Assembly: GCA_907165135.1 (NCBI GenBank)
Contig: OU015568.1
Coordinates: forward strand, 11,416,501 to 11,480,500
Source: Oikopleura dioica
Taxonomy: Eukaryota > Chordata > Appendicularia > Copelata > Oikopleuridae
Direction of reading: 5' to 3'
DNA: 64,000 nucleotides
Of this stretch, positions 11,901 to 22,275 are shown in pieces. Position 1 is the first letter of the stretch. Each line of letters starts with the position of its first letter. The notes beneath the pieces are model-generated. The model ran no database searches. It was not told the DNA's origin and saw only the letters and a list, made by a program, of their open reading frames with translations. Position numbers and translations under genes: made by a program.

Positions 11901-13243
11901 ACCAGCTTGCAGTAGAAAATTAATAACTTCTTTAGAGCTCATTTTAGCAGCAACATGAAAAGGAGTGACTCCCTCCTTATTCTCCTGGTTCGGCGAGGCT
12001 CGATGCTGGAGCAGTCGCTGAACCATCTCACAATCGTCCAATTCCGCGGCGTAATGGAGCGGCGTATTTCCCAAGTGATCAGCCATATTCACCGAATGCT
12101 GCTCCTTGTGATTGTCGAACTGTAAAAGTATTTCGACGTGATCGGTCGCCCTGTTCTGCACAGCGCAGTGAAGCGGAGTTCTGCCCCTAACATCAACGTT
12201 GCAGGTGCCGCCAACAGTCTGCAGAAACGCTTTCGTCGCCTCCACCATCGCCGGATTCTGTCGATTCGTGATCACCGAATAGTGCAACGGCGTTTTCAGA
12301 ACTTTGTTGGTGATGTCCGCCCTGGCGCCATATTTGAGCAAGATCTCGACGCACTCGGCGTGACCGTATTTTGCCGCGAGATGGAGAGCCGTTTCGCCGT
12401 TGTTATTTTGAAGATCGAGATTCGCATTCGAGTGGATAAGTTGCTCAACAACCAACTGGTAACCGTTTCGCGCTGAAAAATGCACCGCTGTGTTGGCAAG
12501 TGCATCTTTCGCGTTCACATCCGCGCCATGGTTTATTAACAGTTCCACAACATTACTTGAAGTCACAATAAAAATTGATGAAGAGGCAAAAAATAACCTG
12601 TGTCCTGCCGAGGCAGCCCAATGAAGCGCTCTTCTATCTTGACGGTCGCAGTTAGAGACATTGATGCCGTTTTCTATCAGAAACTCGGTGACTTGATCCT
12701 GTCCCTTCACTGCCGCGTGATGGAGAGCGCTTCTTCCGCATTTATCTTGTATGTTTACATTGCCAGTTTTGCACAAGAGTCGCTGGAGACAAGAAACAGC
12801 TCCGTGAGCTGCTGCAATGTGCCACGCTGTTTCCCAGTTTCTGTTTCGAATGGAACAATCCGCGCCGTTCTGAAGGAATTATTTAACCCTCTTGTAGATA
12901 AACAGCGTCGAGTTACCTCAATAAGGACATCCACAGCTTGTGATCTATCCGCAGCACAAGCTCTGTGTAAGGGCGTCAAACCAATATTATCTTTTACGTC
13001 GATTTGAGCACCGTATCGTATCAACGTGACACAAGTATTCTTCAAATTAGAGTTAGGATTTGACGCTAGCTGCTGTTTTACCTCATTTCCAATAAAGGCC
13101 GCGTAGTGAAGAGGTGTTTGCCGGTGATTGTCGTGCTTGGAAACGTTAATATTCGGATTTGTCTCCAAAATATGCTCCATTTTCTCAGTGTCGTCCTCCA
13201 GAATCGAACAGACTTTCGATCGGATATTTTTCGATTTTAACAT
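8954..13243 (-). CDS. ANKRD28: PP6 regulatory ankyrin-repeat subunit (ANKRD28/44/52 type)
   Basis: Long ankyrin-repeat protein of the family that scaffolds protein phosphatase 6 with SAPS subunits. ATG at 13243, stop TAG at 8954-8956. Repeats run almost the whole length (TPLHYAA, TALHLAAKYGH, TPLHRACAA). Colinearity with ANKRD28 is clearest early: DKCGRSALHHAAVKGQ then DRQDRRALHWAASAGH align with two consecutive vertebrate repeats. The end passes through a repeat-free Ser-rich stretch to a short acidic tail (SDSVFDDYEAF), as in ANKRD28, whose tail ends in an acidic Ser/Asp run. Many exons, mostly with introns near 45 bp; the last intron (8999-9281) is 283 bp, unusually long for this gene. Only about 210 bp separate it from RBMX2 upstream on the same strand, so the two could share a transcript. 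Confidence 0.85.
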
Positions 13244-13453
13244 TTATTTGTGTTTCGATTGATATCCGTAGCTAAAGGGTTTTCCCTCAGAAAGTTGGTA
13301 ATTTGCTGCTCCGGAGGGAGCGACATTGTGAATCGTCGCGACTGCCGACGTGTCATAACAATCTCTAAAAAATCATTTTCAAAGTCCAGTGTTTCACTAA
13401 AAATCGATCAACTCTGGCAGTACGAATAGAGATGCCAACTGATTTGCAGAAAT

Positions 13454-14294
13454 CTACCAAGGACACTTCGCTGAGCTTCCGAAAGCTTCGAAAACTTCGT
13501 TTTCTTCTTCGTATCGCGTTTTCTTCTTGTTTTTGCGCTTCATCGTTTTCTGCTCGTCTTTTGTCAAATCTTCATAATAACCACCTTCAAAATTAAATTC
13601 ATCTTGAAAATTCGATCAAAAATCTCACCTTCAGCGGCTCTGAAAAGAGCAAGAGAGCATCGAAACTCTCTCTGAAGTCGTTTTTCTTTTTCCTTCTTCT
13701 TTTCCTTTTCCGCCTTTGCCTTGTCTTTTCTGTGGTCTCTGATGGCTTCGATTGTCGGTAATTCTTCCTCGCTGTCGGATGGTTCGGGAGTTTTTGGCCC
13801 AACGCCTTCGATTTTCAGTTTTTTCAGTTCTGGCTCCATGTCGTCGTGTATTTTTGGCACTAAAAGAAAATTTGATATTTTCGAGCAGATCTTCTACCTT
13901 TATATTCTTCCACGTGATCTACTCGAACGGGCCTTCCACAAAGCTCCATTCCGTTGAAATTATCGACCGCTAGAATCGTACTTCGCTGATCTTCGTAGCA
14001 GATGAAAACGAAGCCCTTCGAAGCGCCAGTTTCTCGATCCCTGACAAGGTTAATGTTCGAAATTTCTCCATACTGCGAGAAAACGGCCAGCAAATCTCCT
14101 TCTGTTAGTTTGTAGCTCAAATTTCCAGCGTAGATCCACGCAGAATCTATTTTTTTCGCGGTGAAAAACTTATTTCCTAATTAATTTTCGGTACCTTTGT
14201 ATTGCATGTGCCAAGAATTTTCAGGTTTCGTTCCATGTCTAAGCTCTTTGTAATTTAGCTCATTTATCAGCCTGATCTTCGTTAAAATGTTCAT
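13454..14294 (-). CDS. RBMX2: RBMX2 (Ist3/Snu17-type RRM protein, RES complex)
   Basis: Splicing factor of the retention-and-splicing (RES) complex in the activated spliceosome. Exons 14195-14294, 13898-14146, 13629-13859, 13454-13584, introns of 44, 38 and 48 bp, all in phase. N-terminus MNILTKIRLINELN and the RRM (DSAWIYAGNLSY; RNP1-like KGFVFICYEDQRS; ILAVDNFNGMEL) match RBMX2 closely. A Lys/Glu-rich charged tail follows. The protein is shorter than the vertebrate one, as in yeast Ist3. Confidence 0.93.
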
Positions 14295-14820
14295 TTTCGA
14301 TAATTCTCTAAAAACCGACCAGGAGAGACGAAAAATAATCGGCCAATCAGGAGGGCGCTCAACGAAAGTCAGCGTTCTTTCCGAAAACGTCTATCAGTTG
14401 AAAATCTGAATTTTTCACGAAAGTTCAACTTTTGAACTTCTGCTGAATAGTAAGGCTTTTTTCTAAAAAATAAAGTTACTAAAGTCTAGTACTGTAGCAG
14501 TGTTGACGTCTCTAACTCGCGAAATTTACAGGATGCGATAGATTGAATCAATATTTCGAAATTATAGCCTATGAAAGGAAGAGAGAGGACCTGTTAGATA
14601 ATCAAAATTTATGACCAGTGGAGATTTTCACTTCACAGCTGAGCTGGCTACCAAAGATGATCTTGTTTACAACAGATTCTGACGACTTGACGCTCAATAC
14701 TGGTAGCTTTTTGGCGAGTTTGTATCCCAATGGCCGCAATAAATAGATGTTTGGACCCTAAAAAATTGGCGCGAATTCGTGCGAATTGGTGCGGTGAATC
14801 CGCACCAATCTCTTCCCATG
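14295..14820. other. Spacer left of the hAT MITE
   Basis: Upstream region of RBMX2. Contains a CCAAT-type element (ggccaatcag at about 14340) about 45 bp from the RBMX2 ATG, compatible with a promoter. No coding exon seen. Confidence 0.4.
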
Positions 14821-15221
14821 CAGGGATGGAAATATGACAGAATTTTCCGGGGGCACGGCACGGCACAACCAAAATACCCGTGTCGCGGCACGGTACGGCA
14901 CGGCACGGCACAAAATTTGATAATGGGGTGCCGCGGCACCACGGCACGGCACAGCACGAATTTGAAGCATATAACTTATTCAAGCCCCTTAAATTCAAAA
15001 ATCAAGGAACGGGGCTAAAACGGCCCGAATGGCCGTCAAACCCTTAAATTCAAAAATCAAGGAACGGGGCTGAAACGGCCCGAAGGGCCGTCAAACCCTT
15101 AAATTCAAAAATCAAGGAACGGGGCTGTGCCGCGGTGCCGCAACCAGATTTTATTCTCCGTGCCGTACCGTGCCGTGCCATGCCGCTGTGCCGTGCCGTG
15201 CCGCTCAGATTTCCATCCCTG
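14821..15221. mobile_element. Non-autonomous hAT-like MITE (401 bp) with GGCAC arrays
   Basis: Perfect 13-bp terminal inverted repeats (cagggatggaaat at 14821-14833; its reverse complement at 15209-15221) are flanked by an identical 8-bp target duplication, ttcccatg, at 14813-14820 and 15222-15229. An 8-bp duplication and a CAGGG terminus are hAT hallmarks. Subterminal regions are arrays of a GGCAC pentamer in inverted orientation (cggcacggcac on the left, gtgccgtgccg on the right). There is no transposase. Confidence 0.92.
14986..15127. repeat. 55-bp tandem repeat, about 2.6 copies
   Basis: Units begin at 14986, 15041 and 15096 with cccttaaattcaaaaatc and contain the palindrome cggcccgaagggccg. 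The second and third copies are nearly identical. The array lies wholly inside the hAT-like MITE, so it probably amplified within the element. Confidence 0.9.
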
Positions 15222-15641
15222 TTCCCATGATATTTTTTTGTATTATTGAGCGCTTGGCTCTATCACGCTAAAAAGTGGTGCCCCAACTCATTTCGTGCGG
15301 ATAGTGGGACACGAATTCGCCAGTCAGGAGGGGACATGATTTCCCGGAAATCCCTATAATGAATCCTTATTTATGAATCATAAATTATGATCGATAGAAG
15401 GATTTTATAAAAAAAATAAATGAGTCAAATTAATATTTACGACTTTAGTCAGTGTGGAATTTCTTTTCCTTTTTTACTAGCTTTCGTGAAGACTTCTGAC
15501 ATTATCCTACATTTGATAGAATTCTAGTCATCAGAAAAAATTCTCATACTGAAACAAAAAGATCTATTTGCATCGGTTAATGAAGTCGTTGAACTGAAGT
15601 GAAAGTACACAGTAAAATTCAACTGAGAGGAGAAATTCCAG
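15222..15641. other. Spacer between two DNA transposons
   Basis: About 420 bp, AT-rich, with no coding exon or repeat beyond the target-site duplications of the flanking elements. Confidence 0.5.
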
Positions 15642-16426
15642 GGCTACTCCCGCATTTGAAATGCGGCATTTCCCAAAATCCCTTTTCTCAAATCCTGAAT
15701 TTCTCAAAATCCCGTATTTCTCAAATCGCTAAATCAGGATTCTGCCGATTCAGGATTTTGGGAAATGCGGGTTTTTTTCTTTTGAGTTAGTTTTCTTGCT
15801 TTCCCAAATTTTAATTGATTAATCATATAACTTTATTTTCTTGGCTTCTCCATAGTCAATCCTGGCTTCAACAACTTCGATCCTAGCTTTACAGAAGTCA
15901 ATTCTGGTGGCTCAAACGTCGATCCTGGCATCTCCACCGTCTATCCTAGCTTTTCAGATGTCAGTCCCGGCTTTTCAGTTCTCTCATATTTATTATTGTT
16001 GGAAAAGCCTTGATTGAAACTGATGACGCCGGGATCGACGTTGAAGAAGTCGGGATTGACGTCGAAGAACCCGGGATTGACATTGGAGAAGCCATGATTG
16101 AAGTCGGTTAAGCTAGGATTGACGATGTAGAAACCAGAATTGACGATGGAGGAGCCATGATTGATAGTATATCAATGATATTGAAGAAGACATGATTGAG
16201 GCCAGGATTGGGGTTGAAGAAGCCAGGATTGGCTTCTTCTTGGGCAAACGGGGACTAAGACAAACGGAGACCAATTTGAAATTTTAGCTGAATCTTTCAT
16301 TTCTCAAAATCCTGCTTTTCTCAATCCTTCATTTCCCAAAATCCTGAATCGGCAGGTTCCTGATTTGGCGATTTGAGAAATTCAGGATTTTGAGAAATCC
16401 AGGATTTGAGAAATGCGGGAGCAGTC
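15642..16426. mobile_element. Fold-back element with 9-bp target duplication (MULE-like MITE)
   Basis: Left end ggctactcccgcattt and the reverse complement of the right end (gactgctcccgcattt) are imperfect inverted repeats that continue for roughly 130 bp, including the shared run tgccgattcaggattttggg. The 9-bp duplication aaattccag flanks the element at 15633-15641 and 16427-16435. A 9-bp duplication with long inverted repeats suggests the Mutator-like group, but no transposase is present to confirm it. The arms are themselves built of degenerate short repeats (tttctcaaaatcctgaa and a roughly 20-bp gattgacgttgaagaagcc unit in opposite orientations). Confidence 0.8.
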
Positions 16427-16581
16427 AAATTCCAGAGGTGATCTTTGAACTTTTCATTCATCCGAAGGGAAATATTAGTCGCCTCTGAGTATACCCTTTG
16501 GAGATTTATAAAACACGGAAGAAAGTGAATTCTCAGACATTCTCGTTTTCGACAATTTTTGAGCTTCATGGGGAGTAAATT

Positions 16582-16971
16582 ATGGTCAAGGACAGAGTTG
16601 AAAATGTCCGAATATTTGAACTCAACGTTATCGAAACAAATCACGCGACACGAGAAGGAACTCCAGCTAGAGAGAGGCGAAGGATCAACGACTGCGACAT
16701 CGTTGTACCAGAAGATCCAACAATAATAGATCTCAATAGAAATCTTTTCAGTTACGTTAAAACAATAAACGATCAGGAAGCTAATTTGAGAGTGCTCAGT
16801 CAAATATTCAAGAGCGATCAGTACTTTAAAGAAGGAGATCCCAATCGCAACCTCCAAATAAACATGGTTCAAAACATGTTCGACGGACTGCGCTATTCGG
16901 CTCCTCTTCTGAAAAATATTACATCACTGAGAGTTCCAGTTTCGGGCGAAAACCAAGAATTACGATGCTAG
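16582..16971 (+). CDS. Hypothetical protein, 129 aa, single exon
   Basis: Starts at ATG 16582 and stays open for 129 codons in AT-rich DNA. Composition is protein-like (MVKDRVENVRIFELN, then ERRRINDCDIVVPEDP, then a predicted helical region to ELRC), with no signal peptide or membrane segment. I do not recognise a family. The region just 5' is the MULE-like element, so it could be the end of an older interrupted gene. Confidence 0.4.
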   Translation: MVKDRVENVRIFELNVIETNHATREGTPARERRRINDCDIVVPEDPTIIDLNRNLFSYVKTINDQEANLRVLSQIFKSDQYFKEGDPNRNLQINMVQNMFDGLRYSAPLLKNITSLRVPVSGENQELRC

Positions 16972-17737
16972 CACTCTTCCTTGATTTCAATTATTCTGCA
17001 CTTTTAATTTCATCTTTATTAATTACCTGTTCAACAGACTTAAGTCTCATTACGAGCCTGATCATCTAGTGCTCTTTACTGCCAAAAACCTGGATGATGG
17101 GCTTTCTGTTCAACTCAACATATCCTCTTGTTAATTAATCCTCCGCCTGTAGCACATAATTATTCAGTATTCAATATATAACATTGAATATGAAATGGCC
17201 TTTATTGTGAAAATAAATTGAAAATGAGTCATTTCCGTATAAGGATACAAAACTGGCACTGAAGGTCCTTGCACCTCGTTCGGAAATCTGCGCTAGTTTC
17301 ACAGCTTCAGCTGTTACTGACCTCGCTTCCGCTTTCCTGATTCATAGGAAGTCCTTACAAGCTTAGCATGTGTTTGACTCACTTGTTGTCATCAAAATGC
17401 TTGTATTTTTTCGAAAAAAAAATGAGTTTGACCTTTTTGAAAATTTAAGGGGTACTGACAAGGGGTAGAGCCCCAAGTTTTCGAAAACTAGGATCATCGA
17501 GCTTGACGAGGAAGTGAATATTAATTGAGTTCTAATGAGGGAAATCCAACGCAGCAGGGGCTTATCACTTGCGCATAAAGCACCTTATTAGAGCCCACTT
17601 ATGTTCGAGAGCTATTTACAGTTTCTTGGTCTGCTAAAGAAGAAACGCGTGGAAACAATCTTTAAATATATTTAATTAATTGACAGTGTGAAGCAATGTG
17701 TTCTATTTACAGTTATAATACAGGATGTAGAAAGATA
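16972..17737. other. Spacer with no recognised feature
   Basis: About 770 bp of AT-rich sequence. No convincing exon, RNA gene or repeat found by eye. Confidence 0.5.
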
Positions 17738-18495
17738 TCAATTGAATCTACTAGCCAGATGCCTTATCGAAGTTCTAAGAGCTCTTCTGGATGAATTATT
17801 CATCGATCTCTTCCTTGATTTCGAATATCTTTCTTCGTGCGGAAGTTTTTGGATAATTTTGCGATTGGAGCCGCGTTTATTATTGAGCTGTTCGGAAAGG
17901 CGAGCTTTGTCAGTTCTGTCTGTTCCACTTCGGAAATTCGCAGGAAGAGCGCCGATTTCTGAACAATAATTTTACGAAAAGACGACCAACAGGAAAGATG
18001 ATACGTTGCTCGATTATTTTTAGTACATTACGGTCAAAATGTGAACAGCTGATTACTAAAAATAGAAATGATATCAAACAATTATCCGAAACAAGAAGCA
18101 ATAAACATCACCTGCTGCCCAAATCGATGGGGGCGGTGTGATTTATGGCCCTGTTCCGGTAGATTAGCTCAAGAATATCATCCTATTTTTTCATATAATA
18201 CTATTCCTATTTTTTCATCTCTTGATAGCTATTTATCTGAACTTACGGCGCGGTACATGTGTTTCGTTGACTTCATTTGTTGATTTTCTTGAAGATCTGG
18301 TATGTAAATGTCCTCGTCTCTACAAAAAATATTTGAAATTTAAATTCAGCAACGATGAAATCTTACATTGAAAGGGGAGGCATCGACCATACTGATTAAT
18401 AAGCTTTGAAGAAGAATAATGAAGATAAGATTGACGATCGTCGACGTTCTTTTTTCTTGAGCTCGTTGGGTTGGAAACAGTGTTGAAACTCTCAT
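17738..18495 (-). CDS. Candidate small secreted basic precursor (about 140 aa)
   Basis: Exon 1 (18367-18495) starts at ATG 18495 and encodes a hydrophobic stretch (VNLIFIILLQSLLIS) about 20 residues in, like a signal peptide or signal anchor. A 47-bp GT-AG intron leads to exon 2 (18247-18319). Joining exon 2 directly to 17738-17958 keeps the frame and gives a very basic tail with several dibasic pairs (NNKRGS, SKSRKRSM, SSRRALR). A possible short exon at 18112-18167 breaks this frame and is left out. It could be a processed peptide precursor, but no known peptide is recognised. Confidence 0.35.
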
Positions 18496-19006
18496 GGAAG
18501 TGGGTTGGATTCGTTTATATATTTTTCAGTGGCACGTTTTCTCTTTCACGTTTTGCTACACGTATCGGCAAGGCTTTCCACGTTCAAGAGTTTTCCCTTA
18601 GCTCGGTTGAGAATAGCGCCGCTAGAAGCATTGAGGCTCGGACGCCTCATCATCTCCGAACTTTAAAGTGTCATCTGAGAACCAAGTTTGAACTGTCCTC
18701 AGTCATATGATTTGATTTATTCTTAGATCATTTTTGTATAATTGAAAAACTTGTTATCTATCGAGTCTTTGTACTATAAAAACCCAGAAAAAAACCGAAA
18801 AGGTAGCCAGATTTTATAACTGATTTGCGCAATCTTTATGAATTTTATCTTACCTTTTAGATTCCGAAAAACCAAGAGTATATAAACTTCACAGAAAGAG
18901 AATCTTCTCTTCCGAACGATATATTTTCGGTGAAAACGTCATTGACATATGATCAGCTTTCTCGTGAGCCTTCTCTCACTTCCTCCCATACGTCTGTGAC
19001 TGTAGG
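18496..19006. other. Spacer, possible promoter
   Basis: Includes gagtatataaac at about 18876, a TATA-like sequence upstream of the weak reading frame at 19007. Nothing else supported. Confidence 0.3.
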
Positions 19007-19222
19007 ATGCACTCCCATCCGATTGTACCTAATGATTCACCAAACAACCCCTCTGACTCAGCTGTCTTCAACTGGTTACCCGTCGAGGGCTGGAGCTCGT
19101 CATTTCCGAACAGATTTATCGAGGAAATATTTGTGAAACATCGCCTTCAAATTGCACGAGTGATAATTGAACAACATAAAGATCAAAAGACACGGTCTAT
19201 TGCTCGAACTTATTTATTGTAA
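19007..19222 (+). CDS. Hypothetical small protein, 71 aa, weak
   Basis: ATG at 19007 preceded immediately by an acceptor-like ctgtag, stop at 19220-19222. Composition is plausible for protein (NWLPVEGWSSSFPNRFIEEIF, then a basic helix). No homology is recognised and no upstream exon could be joined. It may be the last exon of a larger gene or chance. Confidence 0.3.
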   Translation: MHSHPIVPNDSPNNPSDSAVFNWLPVEGWSSSFPNRFIEEIFVKHRLQIARVIIEQHKDQKTRSIARTYLL

Positions 19223-19612
19223 CGGTTGCATCTTGCTAAAAGCAAGAGGTAAAAACTTAAACATTTGAAACTTTTGGAGTTTGTGTTGGCAGAAAAGACT
19301 TGGAAATTTCTTGGAGTTGGAATGTTATGCTTTGATTCCTAGCAGTTCTTTCGTCGCAGAGGTGCCCAGTTTTTTGAGAACTGAATAATGATAGACGGCC
19401 GGGCCATAGTGGCTGAACTTTGTCTTTTATAAGTTTCTATTATGTTTTGGCGAAGGATTTGCTGTTTGCCCGTAAAAATTAGACTACTAATCGCTGTATA
19501 ATCGTAATTCCTCCATTAGAGGTAACGACAAAGCGCTAAAACTTCAATCCAATTAATCCAGATTTGACGTCAATCTAACACCCGAAATTGCCCGTAGATT
19601 TATTTCTTTCTC
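19223..19612. other. Spacer downstream of chondroitin synthase
   Basis: About 390 bp that should hold the 3' UTR of the minus-strand glycosyltransferase. No motif stands out. Confidence 0.5.
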
Positions 19613-22275
19613 TCAGAAAGCGGGCCAGCTCGATTTCGTTGTCAATTTGAAACTATCCTTGACGCATGAGTCTAACTGAGAGGGAGACAAGTCTGGATCG
19701 CAGTGTTTGTCGTGGAAGACATGAACGAGTTTTGGCTCGTTTGATCGCATGATTCTGATGTTGTTACTTTCAAAGGATTTTATAATGTTATATTTTATTA
19801 TGAAAATAAAAAATTGAGCTGAAATCCTTTCCTGACAACATTTGACGCAAGATAAACATCTTCCATCCCCCAGCCAATGATTTTAACATCAAAGCCACCA
19901 GCTTTATCAAAATCTTCTTTGTACAAACTGACCATGCCGTATCCATACTCGCGCCAAAAACCTCTAATCTCTTCAATTTTGAAATTGTCCGACTCGTCAC
20001 CAACATGCTTATTGTCAAATTGCGAGAAGATTATTGGGTAGTATGCAACTCCTGGCTTTGTATTTTCGAGGAGTCTGTGGAAGAAATCGACGGTGAACTG
20101 CATGTCGATATCGCAAAAGAAGAGAAGCTCTCCATCTTGGCAAGTTTCAGCTCCGATTTGAAGCCCTAAAAATTTAAAGCGCAAGAAAAATTGTGAAGCA
20201 TACCTTTTCCTCTTGAAAATGGCCCATCTGCGTTATGAATTTCGAATAAATAATTTGGATATTCTGCTTTTACTTCATCCAGCATTTCCTTGAGTTTCTT
20301 CTCATCCTCTGGAGTCGAGTGATCATCATTTGCAAAATAGACGACTTTGACGTTGATGTGGATTCTGTGAGAAAGGGCAGCGATTTTCAATCGGTCAAGG
20401 AAAACACGAACAGCGTCGGATCTGCCAGAAAGTGGAATGATAAAATTGACAGGAGTTGGATTTGCTTCTTGATTGTAGTCTGATTTTTGATTGATAGCAT
20501 TGTTTATAAGAGGCATTTGAAGCTGTCCGGGTTCCTCCATCATCAACGATAAAAAGGACCGCTTTGCTCTGAAAGCGGCGGTGACAGTATTTTCTTCTCC
20601 ATTGATGATGTGTTTCATGTCAATCATGGTAAGATATTCGGTCGCTGTACCGGATGTTGTTTGATAAACACGGTCTACGTGAATTCGCTCGATCTTCCCA
20701 TGGAGTTTATTTTCCTAAAAAAGAAAGTTCTGATCCTTATTTCCGAGGTTGTAATCAGACCTTGTAATATGCCTTCGCAGCTTCTCTCGCGAGTTCCGTC
20801 ACGACATTGACCCAGGGTTGGAGAATACCACGAGAAATGAAGTCGATAGAATAATGCCGCCCTTGTGTGATTTGCTGCCAAACGACAGATTTGTCACGTG
20901 GTAATTTGTAGAATTTGCGATCTTTGAAAGGCGAATTGTCAAAGATTTCTTTTCTCATTCTTTCAACGTCCTTTTCGAGCTCAGATGCTGAAATAATTAT
21001 TTTACGACGGGTCTGAAATCAACGAAGAGTACCTGATTGACGAAGCTTTTGGATTTTCTTGAGCATGACAGTATTATGAAGAGCGAATTGATTAGCCTGG
21101 ATTTTGTTCGCGTGGTAGGTTGCTGAATGAGCGGCTACTTCTTCAAACAAAGGCTTTAGTCCTTCTGAGTCAGTTTCTTCCACATTGTAATTATTCTTGA
21201 AAAGCGCAGCCATTTCATAAGACTTGGTGCAGCCAACATTAGCATGATGATAAACACATCTTCCAAGCTCGATATCTTCGTGCTCAGTCATCAGATTATT
21301 CTTGAGACACTCCCCCAGCTTGGGTGACAATTTTTGCAGGGTAATTTTCGAAAAGACAATTCCAGGACCGCCCATACAGTAGACCATGTTGTCCTCAACG
21401 AAATCATCGTTATCTCGACCAAACCCTGGCGAACCAATGTACAGTGCATCAGATGAGTTTATTCTTCTCAACAAGCTCTCCAAGTGTTCTTTACGAGTTT
21501 ACTAAATTGTCAGCGCTTTTTCAGATGTTGAAAAGATGATTTAGCAAACTTTCCTATGTGAACATACGCATCATCATCGAGCCTGAGAAACCACTCGTAA
21601 TCGTTTACTTTGTGATCATGGACGTAACGCATCATCGAAAAAGATTTCTTCTGAGGCGGGTAGACATTATCCGAAATTCCGGGCATTTTGACGATATGAT
21701 GAGGAACGCCTGTGTAGTTACTTTGGGCAAAAATTTCCACGTCGACGCCAGAATCCTTGTTCCATGTTTTTAATGAACTTGCCCAGGTTTCGGCGGCAGT
21801 TTTGACTCTTGAATCGATGAATTTGTCAGCAGACATCATGGCAACATAGAGGAACTTTCTTTTTCTTCGTGGTTTTTGGCGGATTCTCCCAGGAGCTGAA
21901 TCAAGTATTGAAGCAAGATGAAAAATTAATATTGCTCGAGTGCTTACCGTCCAGCTCGCCATCAGGAATATTATCCTCCGACGTGTAGTCAACACTGTAT
22001 CCCTTGCCACGTTTGCAGCTGTTTTCCATTTTGATCACACTCTGTCCCAGGAGCCATCCTATCAGGACTCCTATCGCAGCCTGCCAGTACCATTTTCTCT
22101 CTTGCTTCGCCGTTTTCATCGCGCCCATATGAGACGATCTTAAAATCACGTCACTCTTTTGCATTTCTTCTAACTTTTGTCCCGCTTTGTCTCTCAAGTA
22201 GCCGATTATTTTCAAGAGCCTACAGTGGCTAATCACTGGAGGCTTCATAAAAAATTTATGCGCACCGCCCTCCAT
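19613..22275 (-). CDS. CHSY: Chondroitin sulfate synthase (CHSY1/3-like)
   Basis: Bifunctional Golgi glycosyltransferase that extends chondroitin with alternating GlcA and GalNAc. ATG 22275, stop 19613-19615. N-terminal membrane anchor WQAAIGVLIGWLLG gives type II topology. The first domain (beta3GT-like) has the metal-binding RLDDDAYV and MVYCMGGPGIVFSK plus TEHEDIELGRCV. The second (beta4GalNAcT-like) has FFCDIDMQF, YYPIIFSQFD, RGFWREYGYGM and GWGMEDVY, then HVFHDKHCDPDLSP near the end. All blocks are colinear with vertebrate CHSY1. Two introns begin with GA instead of GT (21489-21553 and 19767-19831, both 65 bp), each with donor AG|GAAAG; both are needed to keep the frame. Confidence 0.93.

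Noticed and set aside
14650-15020. Minus-strand frames rich in Cys and Arg around 14650-15000
   Set aside because: They are translations of the GGCAC arrays of the hAT MITE, not genes.
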